Origin: COMBO-56-21 sp963705355
GTDB lineage: Archaea; Thermoplasmatota; Thermoplasmata; UBA10834
NCBI GenBank assembly: GCA_963705355.1
Contig: OY970070.1
Location: 1,240,001-1,304,000, forward strand
DNA length: 64,000 nt
Direction: 5' to 3'
In this document: in pieces, positions 18,287 to 27,070 of the stretch
How the letters are laid out: every line of letters begins with the position of its first letter
How positions within the stretch are numbered: position 1 is the stretch's first letter
Program-made: the position numbers and the translations under genes
The notes under the pieces: model-generated
What the model saw: only the letters and a program-made list of their open reading frames with translations
Told to the model about the DNA's origin: nothing
Databases searched by the model: none

Positions 18287-20882
18287 TCGATCCCCCGAGC
18301 TTCTTCTTCAACTCGTTGAGCTTCAGATAGGCCTCCATAGGAGTTATCTTCGAGACGTTGATCTCCCTCAGCTCCTCCTCGATGGTCGATTCCCTCTCGG
18401 GAGTAAGAATGAGCGCCTGCTTCTGGACCTTCTTCCCGGCCTTCACCTCGAGCACGTTCTCCTCCTCAATCCTGCTGAGCACCTGCTCGGCGCGATTTAT
18501 GACCTCCTGAGGGATGCCTGCGAGTTTCGCGACCTGAATGCCGTAGCTCTTGCTCGCCTTGCCCGGCACCACCTTTCTGAGGAAGATCACCTCTGGGCCT
18601 TGCTCCTTGACTGCCATCGCGTAGTTCTTCACGCCTTCAAGTGAGTCGGCGAGTTCGGTCAGCTGATGATAGTGAGTCGCGAATAGCGACTTAGCGCCTA
18701 CCTTCGAATGGTCGTACAGATATTCCGAGACGGCCCATGCGATTGCGAGTCCGTCGAAAGTGCTGGTTCCCCTCCCCACCTCGTCCAGAAGGATAAGGCT
18801 CCTCTTCGAGGAACTATTGAGGATGTTGGCCAGTTCTGTCATCTCAACCATGAAAGTCGATTGACCACGGGAGAGGTCGTCAAAAGCGCCTACACGGGTG
18901 AAGACCCTGTCGACCAGGCCTATCCTGGCCTCCGAGGCAGGGACGAAGGAGCCTGCCTGCGCCATGATCACGATGTCGGCAATCTGCCGCAGATAGGTCG
19001 ACTTCCCGGCCATGTTCGGGCCGGTTAGGATCACGAGCCTGTTGAGGTTCGTGTCGAGATACGCATCGTTCGGAACGAAGGACTCTCTTAGCGCTCTCTC
19101 AACGACTGGATGCCTGCCGTTTTTGACGATTATTGTGTCAGAGTCGTTGACCTCCGGTCTTGAGTATCTTGACGATACTGCCACCTCCGCGTACGAGTTC
19201 AGGACGTCAATGGACGCCATCGCCTTTGCGATGTCTCTGATGGGCTCGCCGTGCTTCGCCACTTCCTCCCTGACCCTGACGAAGGCGTCGTACTCCATCG
19301 AGAACGAGCGTTCCTGTGCCGTCAGGATGGTCTTTTCTCTCTCCTTGAGCTCAGGGGTGACAAACCTCTCCCCGCCCGCAATGGTCTGCCTGCGCTCGTA
19401 CTCGGAAGGGACTTGCTTGAGGTAGGACTTCGAAACCTCGATGTAGTATCCGAAGACGCTGTTGAAGCCCACCCTGAGGTTCTTAATGCCTGTCCGCTTC
19501 CTCTCGGATCCTTCGAGCCCGGCTATCCATTCCTGGCCCTCCTTTGACGAATGCCTCACTGCATCCAGCTCTGGATCGAATCCGTCTCGGATCAGCCCGC
19601 CTTCCTTGAGCGAGACGGGCGGGTCGTCGACTATTGACTTCCCGATGAGATTGACGACATCGCTCACATCGCTCATGCCGTCGGAAAGTCCCCTGAGAAG
19701 CTGGGACTTCATGTCTCTCAGAGCGCTTTTCAGTTCGGGCACCGCAGTCAGACATGACTTGACCGCGATGAGGTCGCGCGCGCCTGCGCTTCCGTATATG
19801 GCCTTGCTGATGAGCCGCTCGAGGTCACGGACCTGGACCAATGAGTCGGCGAGATTCCTTCTCTGTACTGTGTTGGAGACGAGTTCTTCAACGGCATCCA
19901 GTCTCCTGTTGATGGACTCGACGTCCATCAGAGGCTCCATGAGCCACTTCTTCAGGAGCCTTGCTCCCATGGGAGTGAGTGTGCGATCAAGGATCGAAAA
20001 CAGCGTGTTCTCTTGACCTCCGTCTCGGACGTTTCTGAGGATCTCGAGATTTCTGAGAGTTGTCTGATCGAGCACGAGCTTGTCCGACGTGGAGAAGAAT
20101 TTCGGAGGGGCAAGGAAGTCCAGGCTTCGCTTCTGTGTAGATTCGAGGTACCGAAGGATGGCACCGGCGCTCGATACAGCAAGGGATTTGTCGGCGAAGC
20201 CGAGACCTTCCAGGGACTGGACTCTGAAGTGCCGCTTAAGCAAAGACTCAGCCGCCTCCCTGACGAATGCGATGTCCTCGACAGCGGTCATCGCGGCACC
20301 GGCCAAGGCGAACTCGTCTCTGAGCTTCTTCGAGTCGAAAGCCGGCTGATGCAGGACCTCCTTCGGGGTCCTCTGCGCGAACTCCGCCAGTACCTTGTTC
20401 TCGGCGTCCTCGCCTTCGACCTGGGTCAAGGCGAACTCGCCCGTGGAGATGTCCGCGAACGATAACCCAAAGGCTCCGTCGCCTTGCGAGATGGCCATCA
20501 GGTAATTGTTCGCCTTGCTGTCGAGGACCGTGCTCTCAAGTATTGTTCCCGGCGTGACGATTCTGACGACATCGCGATCGACCAGGCCCTTCGCGAACTT
20601 GGGATCTTCCATCTGCTCACAGATGGCCACCTTGTAACCTTTGCTGACTAGCGTTGGCAGGTAGGAGTCGAGGGCGTGCCAAGGGACTCCGCACAACGGG
20701 ATGCGCTCCTTTTTGCCCTTCTCCCTGGAGGTGAGAGTTATCTCGAGTTCCTTCGACCCGATGACCGCGTCCTCGCCGAACATCTCGTAGAAGTCACCCA
20801 TCCGGTAGAGCAGGATGCAATCCTTGTAATTCTCCTTGATCCGGAAATACTGCTCCATCATCGGCGTGGCCGCTCTTCCCAC
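18276..20882 (-). CDS. mutS: DNA mismatch recognition protein MutS
   Basis: 868 residues, full-length MutS1. The mismatch-binding N-terminal domain holds the Phe-x-Glu wedge in GDFYEMFGED. The C-terminal ATPase has Walker A GPNMAGKSTYLRQ, FTRVGAFDDLSRGQSTFMVEM, Walker B LLDEVGRGTSTFDGLAIAWA, and the ATHYHQL switch. It recognises mispairs and short loops and recruits MutL. GTG 20882 follows GGGGAGCAAGG; the start GRAATPMMEQYFRIKENY fits the family. First gene of the mutS-mutL operon; divergent from RNase HI. Confidence 0.96.
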   Translation of the reverse strand: MGRAATPMMEQYFRIKENYKDCILLYRMGDFYEMFGEDAVIGSKELEITLTSREKGKKERIPLCGVPWHALDSYLPTLVSKGYKVAICEQMEDPKFAKGLVDRDVVRIVTPGTILESTVLDSKANNYLMAISQGDGAFGLSFADISTGEFALTQVEGEDAENKVLAEFAQRTPKEVLHQPAFDSKKLRDEFALAGAAMTAVEDIAFVREAAESLLKRHFRVQSLEGLGFADKSLAVSSAGAILRYLESTQKRSLDFLAPPKFFSTSDKLVLDQTTLRNLEILRNVRDGGQENTLFSILDRTLTPMGARLLKKWLMEPLMDVESINRRLDAVEELVSNTVQRRNLADSLVQVRDLERLISKAIYGSAGARDLIAVKSCLTAVPELKSALRDMKSQLLRGLSDGMSDVSDVVNLIGKSIVDDPPVSLKEGGLIRDGFDPELDAVRHSSKEGQEWIAGLEGSERKRTGIKNLRVGFNSVFGYYIEVSKSYLKQVPSEYERRQTIAGGERFVTPELKEREKTILTAQERSFSMEYDAFVRVREEVAKHGEPIRDIAKAMASIDVLNSYAEVAVSSRYSRPEVNDSDTIIVKNGRHPVVERALRESFVPNDAYLDTNLNRLVILTGPNMAGKSTYLRQIADIVIMAQAGSFVPASEARIGLVDRVFTRVGAFDDLSRGQSTFMVEMTELANILNSSSKRSLILLDEVGRGTSTFDGLAIAWAVSEYLYDHSKVGAKSLFATHYHQLTELADSLEGVKNYAMAVKEQGPEVIFLRKVVPGKASKSYGIQVAKLAGIPQEVINRAEQVLSRIEEENVLEVKAGKKVQKQALILTPERESTIEEELREINVSKITPMEAYLKLNELKKKLGGSSGK

Positions 20883-21019
20883 TGCCTTGCTCCCCCGACA
20901 GAAAAAGAAGGGGCGTGATATTTCTAATTATGCAATGGTAGGTCGAACGAACCTAGGCGGTGAGGGCCATCGCTTATTTGGTCTGGTGCGACATACGGTT
21001 CGAGACAGGTGGATTTGAC

Positions 21020-21436
21020 TTGGATCATCTCTCAGTATACACAGATGGCGCGTCAAGAGGAAACCCCGGCCCCGCCGCGATTGGATATGCGATGTACGAC
21101 TCTGCGGGAAACCTCTTCGAAGAAGACGCCAAGTGCATCGGAAGGCGTACGAACAACGAGGCGGAGTACGAGGCCCTTCTCTGGGCCATCGAAAAAGCTC
21201 GGGAGAGGACTTGCTCCCATGCCATCTTCTTCACGGACAGCGAGCTTGTTGCCAAGCAGCATGATGGCGGGTACAGGACAAGAGATGAAAGGATGAAGAG
21301 GTTGGCAATGCGCGTGAAGGCGAACGAGAAGCTGTTCGAGTCTTTCTCTCTCAAGAACATCCCGAGAGACAACCCGAGGATTCAGCTAGTGGACCAGCTC
21401 GTTAACAAAGCACTTGACAGAGAATGCGTCAAATGA
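21020..21436 (+). CDS. rnhA: Ribonuclease HI family protein
   Basis: 138 residues. Cleaves RNA in RNA-DNA hybrids. The catalytic acidic residues are in place: YTDGASRGNPGPAAIG (first Asp), RTNNEAEYEAL (Glu), FFTDSELV (second Asp), and a C-terminal Asp in VDQLVNKALD. The frame is open up to a GTG at 20960, but TTG 21020 sits behind AGGTGGAT and gives the normal start at DHLSVYTDG. The gene is divergent from mutS; a link with mismatch repair is possible but not shown. Confidence 0.88.
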   Translation: MDHLSVYTDGASRGNPGPAAIGYAMYDSAGNLFEEDAKCIGRRTNNEAEYEALLWAIEKARERTCSHAIFFTDSELVAKQHDGGYRTRDERMKRLAMRVKANEKLFESFSLKNIPRDNPRIQLVDQLVNKALDRECVK

Positions 21437-21527
21437 TCTTGTATTCTCTCGGGCGAGATTGATTGCCATCGGTCTATGTTGCCAGTGCATCACAGAAAGA
21501 GAGTGATGAGATGTGTGAAGAGAAGAG

Positions 21528-21620
21528 TAGCCCCGGGAGGATTCGAACCTCCGTCGCAAGATCTCTCCTTGCGAGAGGCAATCCAGAGTCTCGCATGATT
21601 GACCGCTACACTACGGGGCT
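21528..21620 (-). tRNA. tRNA-Gln (CTG) with a 20-base intron
   Basis: Cloverleaf built by eye: acceptor AGCCCCG with CGGGGCT, discriminator A at 21528, T arm GGAGG-TTCGAAT-CCTCC, anticodon stem CGAGA with TCTTG (one G-U pair), loop CTCTGGA, giving anticodon CTG. The 93-base gene is 20 bases too long because of an intron after position 37. Mature length is 73. CCA is not encoded. The call of Gln rests on the anticodon. Confidence 0.9.
21563..21582 (-). other. tRNA-Gln intron with bulge-helix-bulge junctions
   Basis: Twenty bases between anticodon-loop positions 37 and 38. The pre-tRNA folds into a standard archaeal splice motif: 5' bulge GG^A, central four-pair helix CUCU/GGAG (one U-G), inner helix UUGC/GCAA with loop CUCUC, and 3' bulge AG^A. 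Both cuts fall after the second bulge base, as the splicing endonuclease requires. Confidence 0.85.
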
Positions 21621-21694
21621 TCGGTGGTAGATGTCGCTATTCCGGTCCGGCTATATAAGAAATTAGAGCGGCCCATGGTGGCTAGGCTCGGGGC

Positions 21695-22330
21695 CTACTT
21701 CAGCTTGGCTATCATGCTGACCATCCGGCCGAAGACAGCGTCGATTCCGCCCGAGCCCTCTATGTCAACGAGCTTGCCCTTCCTCCTGTAGTAATCTATG
21801 AGTGGCTCTGTCTGCTCCTTGTACACCGTGAGCCTGTTCCTGACGGTATCCTCTTTGTCGTCATCCCTCTGGATCAACTGCGACCCGCACTTCTCGCATA
21901 TGCCCTCGTTCATTGGCGGGTTGAACTCCACGTGATAGACGGCGGAGCACTTCGGGCAGGTCCTCCTCCCGACCGCGCGCTCCACCAGGACCTCGAAATC
22001 GACCACGATGTTGAGCACGAGGTCGATATCCGTCATCTTCTCCAGTTCCTTTGCCTGCCCCATAGTCCTCGGGAAGCCGTCCAGAAGATAGCCGTTTTTG
22101 CAGTCTGGCTTTGAGACCCGCTCCTTGATCAACTGCACGATGAGGTTGTCAGGGCCGAGCTTGCCCTGATCGAGATAGGACTTGACCTTGAGGCCAAGAG
22201 GGGTCTTGTCGGCGACGGCCTTTCTGAGCAGGTCGCCGGTGGAGACCTGCGGGATGCCGTACTGATGCGAGAGCCTCTGAGCCTGCGTGCCCTTGCCCGC
22301 GCTCGGGGGGCCGAATATAACGAGCTTCAT
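21695..22330 (-). CDS. adk: Adenylate kinase
   Basis: 211 residues. Converts ATP plus AMP to two ADP. The P-loop is GPPSAGKGTQAQRL near the N terminus; the AMP-binding region includes DGFPRTMGQAKEL; the LID holds a zinc site with two CxxC pairs (RRTCPKCSAVY and GICEKCGSQL); QRDDDKEDTVRNRL follows. This is the long bacterial-type Adk with a zinc LID, not the short trimeric archaeal AdkA, so it may be an acquired form. The open frame runs far upstream, but MKLVIFGPP at ATG 22330 is the family start. Confidence 0.95.
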   Translation of the reverse strand: MKLVIFGPPSAGKGTQAQRLSHQYGIPQVSTGDLLRKAVADKTPLGLKVKSYLDQGKLGPDNLIVQLIKERVSKPDCKNGYLLDGFPRTMGQAKELEKMTDIDLVLNIVVDFEVLVERAVGRRTCPKCSAVYHVEFNPPMNEGICEKCGSQLIQRDDDKEDTVRNRLTVYKEQTEPLIDYYRRKGKLVDIEGSGGIDAVFGRMVSMIAKLK

Positions 22331-22472
22331 GCTGATGACCAATCGATGCATCAGGCAGGACGTACTTATTCGTTGCCGAGGAACGTCATGACTCGAATTG
22401 CGCTCGGGATTTGTGAATATTAGACATAATATCTTTATGAGACTGGCGGCATTAGCCACACTTGGTATCCGT

Positions 22473-23963
22473 ATGAAGAAGGCCGTCATTGAGGAACTGG
22501 AGAAGATAGTCGGCAAAGAGCGCATGTCCACCAAGATTGCCGACCTCTATGTCTACGGTTTCGATGCATCGATTCACCACAAGGACCCTGAGGTTGTCGT
22601 CAGGGCGGCCAACACGCACGAGGTATCAGAGATCGTCAAACTGGCCAACCGAACACGGACTCCGATCGTCCCAAGGGGAGCGGGAACCGCGATGTGCGGC
22701 CACACAGTCCCCCTCAAGGGCGGGATAGTAGTCGACATGACCCTGATGGACAAGATCAAGGAGGTCAGAGTTGAGGATCTGTACTGCGTCGTGGAGCCCG
22801 GCGTCGTCTACGACAAGCTCAACGCGGTCCTGGGCAAGAAGGGCTTTTGGTTTCCGACCACACCTGGGAGTGGAGAGGCATGCACAATCGGAGGCATGGT
22901 CGTCACCAATGCCTCAGGGATGCGGGCCATCAAGTACGGCGCGACCAGGGACTACGTCCTCGGACTCGAGGTTGTGCTGCCAACGGGGGAAGTCATCCAC
23001 ACTGGCACAAGGACGCTGAAGAACTCCTCCGGCTACCAGATCGACAGGCTGATAGTCGGCAGCGAAGGCACTCTGGGCATCGTCACCGAGATCACGCTCA
23101 AGCTTGCGTTCAAGCCGAAGGCCTCGGCGATGACTCTCGCAGCATTCAATTCGCTCGAGGACGCTGGCAAGTGCGTGTCGAACATCATCGCGAGACCATT
23201 GATGCCGTCTGCGATCGAGCTCATGGACTCCGTCTGCATCAAAGCCGTGAACAAGTGCATGAACATCGGCCTTCCTGACGCCGCCGCGATATGCATGATA
23301 GAGGTCGACGGCCATCCAGTGGCGGTCGAGGATGAGCTGAAGATCGTCGAAGAGATCGCGAAGCAGAGCGGGGCGGTCTCGACGGAAGCCTCTAGGGACA
23401 AGAAGAAGATCGACTACTGGACATACGCGAGAAAGGCGATTATGCCATCGTTGAGCAGGTACGGCGAGAAGTTCGTATCCGTGGCGCTCGCAGACGACAT
23501 GTCCGTTCCGATATCCAAAATCCCACAGGCCGTTGTCGCGTTCCAGAAGATAGCGGAGCAGAACGGGGTAATCATCGGGACCTATGGCCATTCGGCCGAC
23601 GGCAACCTCCACACTAAGATGCTCGTCGAGCCCGGCTCAGACGACAGCTGGAGAAGGGGCGAGAAGGCTGTAGGCCAGATCTACGACAAGGTTTTGGAGC
23701 TCGGAGGTACCGTCACAGGGGAGCACGGCGTGTCGATCACGAAGGCGCCGTACATGAAGAAGGAGCGCGCCGACTCGCTCGACACCATGAGGAGGATCAA
23801 GAAGGCCTTGGACCCGAAGAACATCATGAACCCCGGCAAGATGTTCGACTGGGAGGGCAATATCATTGCTCATTTGAGGTATCCGGCGTTCATCGAAACT
23901 CAAGGCTGCATGCCCGAGAAAGCTTGCGAAAAGCCGAACGAGGAGAAGGCTGGCAGCAAGTAG
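22473..23963 (+). CDS. FAD-binding oxidoreductase, GlcD / D-lactate dehydrogenase type
   Basis: 496 residues. An FAD_binding_4 domain (about residues 35-215: PIVPRGAGTAMCGHTVPLKGG, VEPGVVYDKLNAVLG, TPGSGEACTIGGMVVTNASG) is followed by the FAD-oxidase C domain ending in GTVTGEHGVSITKAPYM, which has the conserved GEHG, and DPKNIMNPGKMF. The family oxidises 2-hydroxy acids such as lactate or glycolate and passes electrons on, often to a CCG-domain iron-sulfur partner. HdrC/HdrB-like genes lie 9 kb downstream. Start ATG 22473 suits a TATA-like AT-rich stretch around 22425-22438. The substrate is not certain. Confidence 0.88.
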   Translation: MKKAVIEELEKIVGKERMSTKIADLYVYGFDASIHHKDPEVVVRAANTHEVSEIVKLANRTRTPIVPRGAGTAMCGHTVPLKGGIVVDMTLMDKIKEVRVEDLYCVVEPGVVYDKLNAVLGKKGFWFPTTPGSGEACTIGGMVVTNASGMRAIKYGATRDYVLGLEVVLPTGEVIHTGTRTLKNSSGYQIDRLIVGSEGTLGIVTEITLKLAFKPKASAMTLAAFNSLEDAGKCVSNIIARPLMPSAIELMDSVCIKAVNKCMNIGLPDAAAICMIEVDGHPVAVEDELKIVEEIAKQSGAVSTEASRDKKKIDYWTYARKAIMPSLSRYGEKFVSVALADDMSVPISKIPQAVVAFQKIAEQNGVIIGTYGHSADGNLHTKMLVEPGSDDSWRRGEKAVGQIYDKVLELGGTVTGEHGVSITKAPYMKKERADSLDTMRRIKKALDPKNIMNPGKMFDWEGNIIAHLRYPAFIETQGCMPEKACEKPNEEKAGSK

Positions 23964-24010
23964 AATCTCGCCGGGCCAAGATTTTCCGCTGATTGTCCGT
24001 CACATAAGTT

Positions 24011-24018
24011 CTTTAAAT
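24011..24018 (+). promoter_or_regulatory. TATA-like box for the PAPS-reductase fusion gene
   Basis: CTTTAAAT centred 26 bases before GTG 24041, so transcription and translation probably begin at nearly the same base (leaderless mRNA). Confidence 0.5.
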
Positions 24019-24040
24019 GCTTGCTGCATAGCTTCGATTC

Positions 24041-25969
24041 GTGAACAGAAGGTTCCACCAAGCTCCGAACGTGCTTCACTGGTGTGATAGTTGCAATGTC
24101 CCCCTGCTGGGCAAAACCTGTGGAAGGTGCGGGCAGAACGGACATGCGGTCGATCTCTCTCCTCCCGGCGATGTTCGGCTCGCCTTGGAAGGGACGAAGC
24201 GAAGACTGCGGTATCTCTTCCTAAAGCAGTTCGGAGTCCAGCAGCTGATACCTGACATAGTCGTGCTCAACAAGACCTCCGGAGAGGACCGGGCCGACGA
24301 GGTCATAATCAACGGCCGCAAGATTGCCCTTCTCACATACGACCTCGAGAAGCAGGATTACTCGCTCACGCTCAGGATTGATGGCGCACGCATGCTCGCG
24401 CGCATGAGCCCGAAAAAGCTCATCAGGCTCAGGAAGGCGGAAGGACATATGAAGGGCAACTACCTGCCGAGGGATACCATCGCGTCTGTGGATCCCAGCA
24501 TCATGGCGGGCGACGAAGTCGTCATCGAGATGGGCAAGTTCATCGGATGCGGTTCGGCCAAGGTGAACGCAGGCGAGATAAGGTCCTCAGAAAAAGGAGT
24601 GAAGGTCAGGGACTTCTCGCAAGCAGGACCTCTAGGTCCTCGAAGGAAGGCTTGGACCAAGGACATCATCAAAGCGAATCTACCTCACCTCAACGCGAAG
24701 CGTGCAAAGGCAGAGCACGAACTCAAACAGGTCCTTGAGTCGAACAAACTCTCGCTCACGGTGTCTTTCAGCGGTGGGAAGGACAGCCTGGTGGTGCTCG
24801 ACCTTGTCTCCAACATCACGAAGGACTTCACCGCGATCTTCGTCGACACTGGCCTTGAGCACCCGCAGACAATAGAATATGTCCGTGGGCTCGTGGCCAG
24901 CCGGGGCGTTAGGTTGTTGACCGCCCCTGCCGGAGAGGCGTTCGATGAGAACTTCCCTGCATTCGGGCCTCCGGCCAAGGATTTCCGCTGGTGCTGCAAA
25001 GTCTGCAAGCTCGCGCCCGCTTCGAAAGTGATCGAGGAAAAGTTCCCTCAGGGCACTCTTACCGTCGAGGGCAACAGACGGCTGGAATCCTTCACGCGCG
25101 CGTACACTGAACTCGTCCAGGAGAACCCGTTCGTCCCTGGCCAGACGATAGTGAATCCGATAAGAGACTGGACAGCTCTCGACGTCTGGCTCTACATAAT
25201 CTGGCGGGAGCTGCCATACAACAAGCTCTACGACGAGGACATAGAGCGGGTCGGATGCTGGATGTGCCCCTCATCGCTGGCGAGCGAATGCGCGGAGATC
25301 TCACGCCTGAGCCCGGAACTCGCGAAGGCTTGGGAGCAGAAACTCAACGCGTGGGCGGAAGAGAATAAGCTGCCAAGGGAGTTCGTCAAATACGGCTTTT
25401 GGCGCTGGAAGCAGCTGCCCCCGAAGATGCGCTCACTCGCCGAGAGGCTGAAGATGGAAGCGAGACCGAAGAGGGCTGATACCCTTGCCATCCATGTCAT
25501 CAAGGGGGTAAGCCCTTGCGCTGCTGGCGGTTATTCGGTGGAAGCGGTCTTGAGCATGCCCGAAGCTGAGGGGCTCGAGGAGATGGCTGAGCTCCTGAAA
25601 ACCGTCGGTGAAGTCAGACTGGTCGAGGACTTCGGAGTCGCGATGGTCAATTCGAAAAGAGCCCACGCCAAGGTATTCGCAGGAGGCCAGATATCTGCGG
25701 TGGGCGAGGCGCCGAAGGATGCTTCCGAGCATTTCGACAAGGTCGCGAGAGCAGTGCTTCGGGCGAACATGTGCACTAAGTGCGGCATCTGCGCAAGGGC
25801 CTGCCCGACAGGAGCGATAAGATTGGACGGACACATCACTGTCGATGAGAGCAAGTGCAACCTGTGTGGCAAGTGCGCTGAGAGCTGTGTTGTGGCGCAC
25901 TACTTCGATAAGCTCGCCGGCGAGGTCTCACCAAGAGACCGGCCGCCGGAAAAGAAGAACAGATGCTGA
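24041..25969 (+). CDS. Zinc-ribbon / PUA / PAPS-reductase-like / ferredoxin fusion protein
   Basis: 642 residues in four parts. Residues 15-33 hold two CxxC pairs (CDSC, CGRCG), a zinc ribbon. Residues about 75-185 look like a PUA RNA-binding domain. The middle is a PAPS-reductase/ATP-pyrophosphatase domain with PP-loop SFSGGKDSLVVLDL, then FRWCCKVCKLAP and the GCWMCPSS pair. The C terminus has two ferredoxin clusters (CTKCGICARACP and CNLCGKCAESC). Related archaeal proteins are annotated as PAPS reductases, but the PUA and ferredoxin parts point to tRNA or other RNA sulfuration or modification instead; that is inference. GTG 24041 fits a leaderless start. Confidence 0.85.
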   Translation: MNRRFHQAPNVLHWCDSCNVPLLGKTCGRCGQNGHAVDLSPPGDVRLALEGTKRRLRYLFLKQFGVQQLIPDIVVLNKTSGEDRADEVIINGRKIALLTYDLEKQDYSLTLRIDGARMLARMSPKKLIRLRKAEGHMKGNYLPRDTIASVDPSIMAGDEVVIEMGKFIGCGSAKVNAGEIRSSEKGVKVRDFSQAGPLGPRRKAWTKDIIKANLPHLNAKRAKAEHELKQVLESNKLSLTVSFSGGKDSLVVLDLVSNITKDFTAIFVDTGLEHPQTIEYVRGLVASRGVRLLTAPAGEAFDENFPAFGPPAKDFRWCCKVCKLAPASKVIEEKFPQGTLTVEGNRRLESFTRAYTELVQENPFVPGQTIVNPIRDWTALDVWLYIIWRELPYNKLYDEDIERVGCWMCPSSLASECAEISRLSPELAKAWEQKLNAWAEENKLPREFVKYGFWRWKQLPPKMRSLAERLKMEARPKRADTLAIHVIKGVSPCAAGGYSVEAVLSMPEAEGLEEMAELLKTVGEVRLVEDFGVAMVNSKRAHAKVFAGGQISAVGEAPKDASEHFDKVARAVLRANMCTKCGICARACPTGAIRLDGHITVDESKCNLCGKCAESCVVAHYFDKLAGEVSPRDRPPEKKNRC

Positions 25970-26248
25970 TTACTTGCCCTCTTCCTTCAGCGACCTCGCA
26001 ATCTTGAGCGTCTCGGACTTCGCTTTCGACAGGCCCTTCCTGCCCTCGTGAAGCATCGTCTTCACCACAGGCTTGGCCTCCTTGACGACCATGTCCGTCA
26101 CCTTGATGCCCTTCTCGATGGCCGTCCCCGTCGCCCTGGCCACCCTGTCAACGCCCTTGCTGACGACGCTCTGGCTCGGGCCGGCCCCGCAGTACGGGCA
26201 TTCCTTTGCGCCCCCTATCGCCTTGCCGCATCTTGCGCATTTAGCCAT
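25970..26248 (-). CDS. Small zinc-ribbon protein with helical tail
   Basis: 92 residues. A rubredoxin-like or zinc-ribbon start (KCARCGKAIGGAKECPYCG, two CxxC pairs) is followed by about 65 residues of Lys- and Val-rich amphipathic helix. Start ATG 26248 follows GGGAGAGAG. No enzymatic motif is present; small proteins of this design are common in euryarchaea and may act as adaptors, but nothing here shows the partner. Its stop adjoins that of the PAPS-reductase fusion gene (convergent, no gap). Confidence 0.75.
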   Translation of the reverse strand: MAKCARCGKAIGGAKECPYCGAGPSQSVVSKGVDRVARATGTAIEKGIKVTDMVVKEAKPVVKTMLHEGRKGLSKAKSETLKIARSLKEEGK

Positions 26249-26341
26249 GCTCTCTCCCTCTGTCGACAACAGCAATGAACCGCCTCATAAACTTATCACA
26301 GAACAGGCTTATGTAGGTTGGAAGGATACGAGCGGGTCAGC

Positions 26342-27055
26342 ATGGTAGATTTCCTTCAGATAGCGGCCGCCGCAGCGGGGTTCGGGCCTGCGATGGCTCT
26401 GATGTACTATACGCTGAGGAATTATACTTTCCCGACGGTAGAGAAGCCATACTTCGACGACCGTAAACTGTTCGCGTTTTTCGCGCTCGGCGTGGTGCTC
26501 GGGATGGTGATATTTGCATTCGAGAACTGGGTGGCGACAATAGCCGTCCCCGAGACGCTGCTCGCAATCATACTAGGATTAGCGGCCATGGAAGAGCTGA
26601 TGAAACTCGTGATATTGAACTTCCCAAGGTTCCAGCGGAAGATCGACACAGGGTTCTACGGCCTCTCGATGGGGCTAGGGATCAGTTCCACATTCACGTT
26701 CGCGACAGTCTACGTGTTCTTGCTGGATGCGCCCAATCCGGAGGCCCTGGAGATAGTCGCCGCCTGCATCCTCGGATTGATGTTCGTATTGCTCCACGGT
26801 TCCACAACGGCGCTCATAGGGATCGGCGTTGCCAGAGGAGATACGAAGGGTTACTTCGCGGAGGCCTTCCTCGTGCACGTCATCTTCAGCCTCTTCTACG
26901 AATCGTTCTTCACAGTGGAGCTCATCCAGCCGCCGTTCAACTTGCTTGGTCTCGGGGCGGCGGCGGGAGTCGTCGCGTACGAGTACCAGAAGGTCCACAG
27001 GATCTCCTTCCCCGCGTTGATAAGGGACGCCAAACGTCTGACACAGAAGAAGTAG
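26342..27055 (+). CDS. PrsW-like intramembrane metalloprotease family protein
   Basis: 237 residues with seven or eight hydrophobic segments. PrsW family motifs are visible: AAMEELMKL (Glu-Glu-x-x-Lys, E84/E85), DTGFYGLSMGLG (the D-x-x-x-Y-G-x-x-x-G-x-G pattern), and single histidines in transmembrane helices (LLHGSTTA, LVHVIFSLF) that could bind the metal. In Bacillus, PrsW cleaves an anti-sigma factor; archaea lack that system, so the target is unknown. ATG 26342 is preferred over a TTG at 26318. It converges on the zinc-ribbon gene at 27071. Confidence 0.7.
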   Translation: MVDFLQIAAAAAGFGPAMALMYYTLRNYTFPTVEKPYFDDRKLFAFFALGVVLGMVIFAFENWVATIAVPETLLAIILGLAAMEELMKLVILNFPRFQRKIDTGFYGLSMGLGISSTFTFATVYVFLLDAPNPEALEIVAACILGLMFVLLHGSTTALIGIGVARGDTKGYFAEAFLVHVIFSLFYESFFTVELIQPPFNLLGLGAAAGVVAYEYQKVHRISFPALIRDAKRLTQKK

Positions 27056-27070
27056 TCCCCGGGCACGCGA

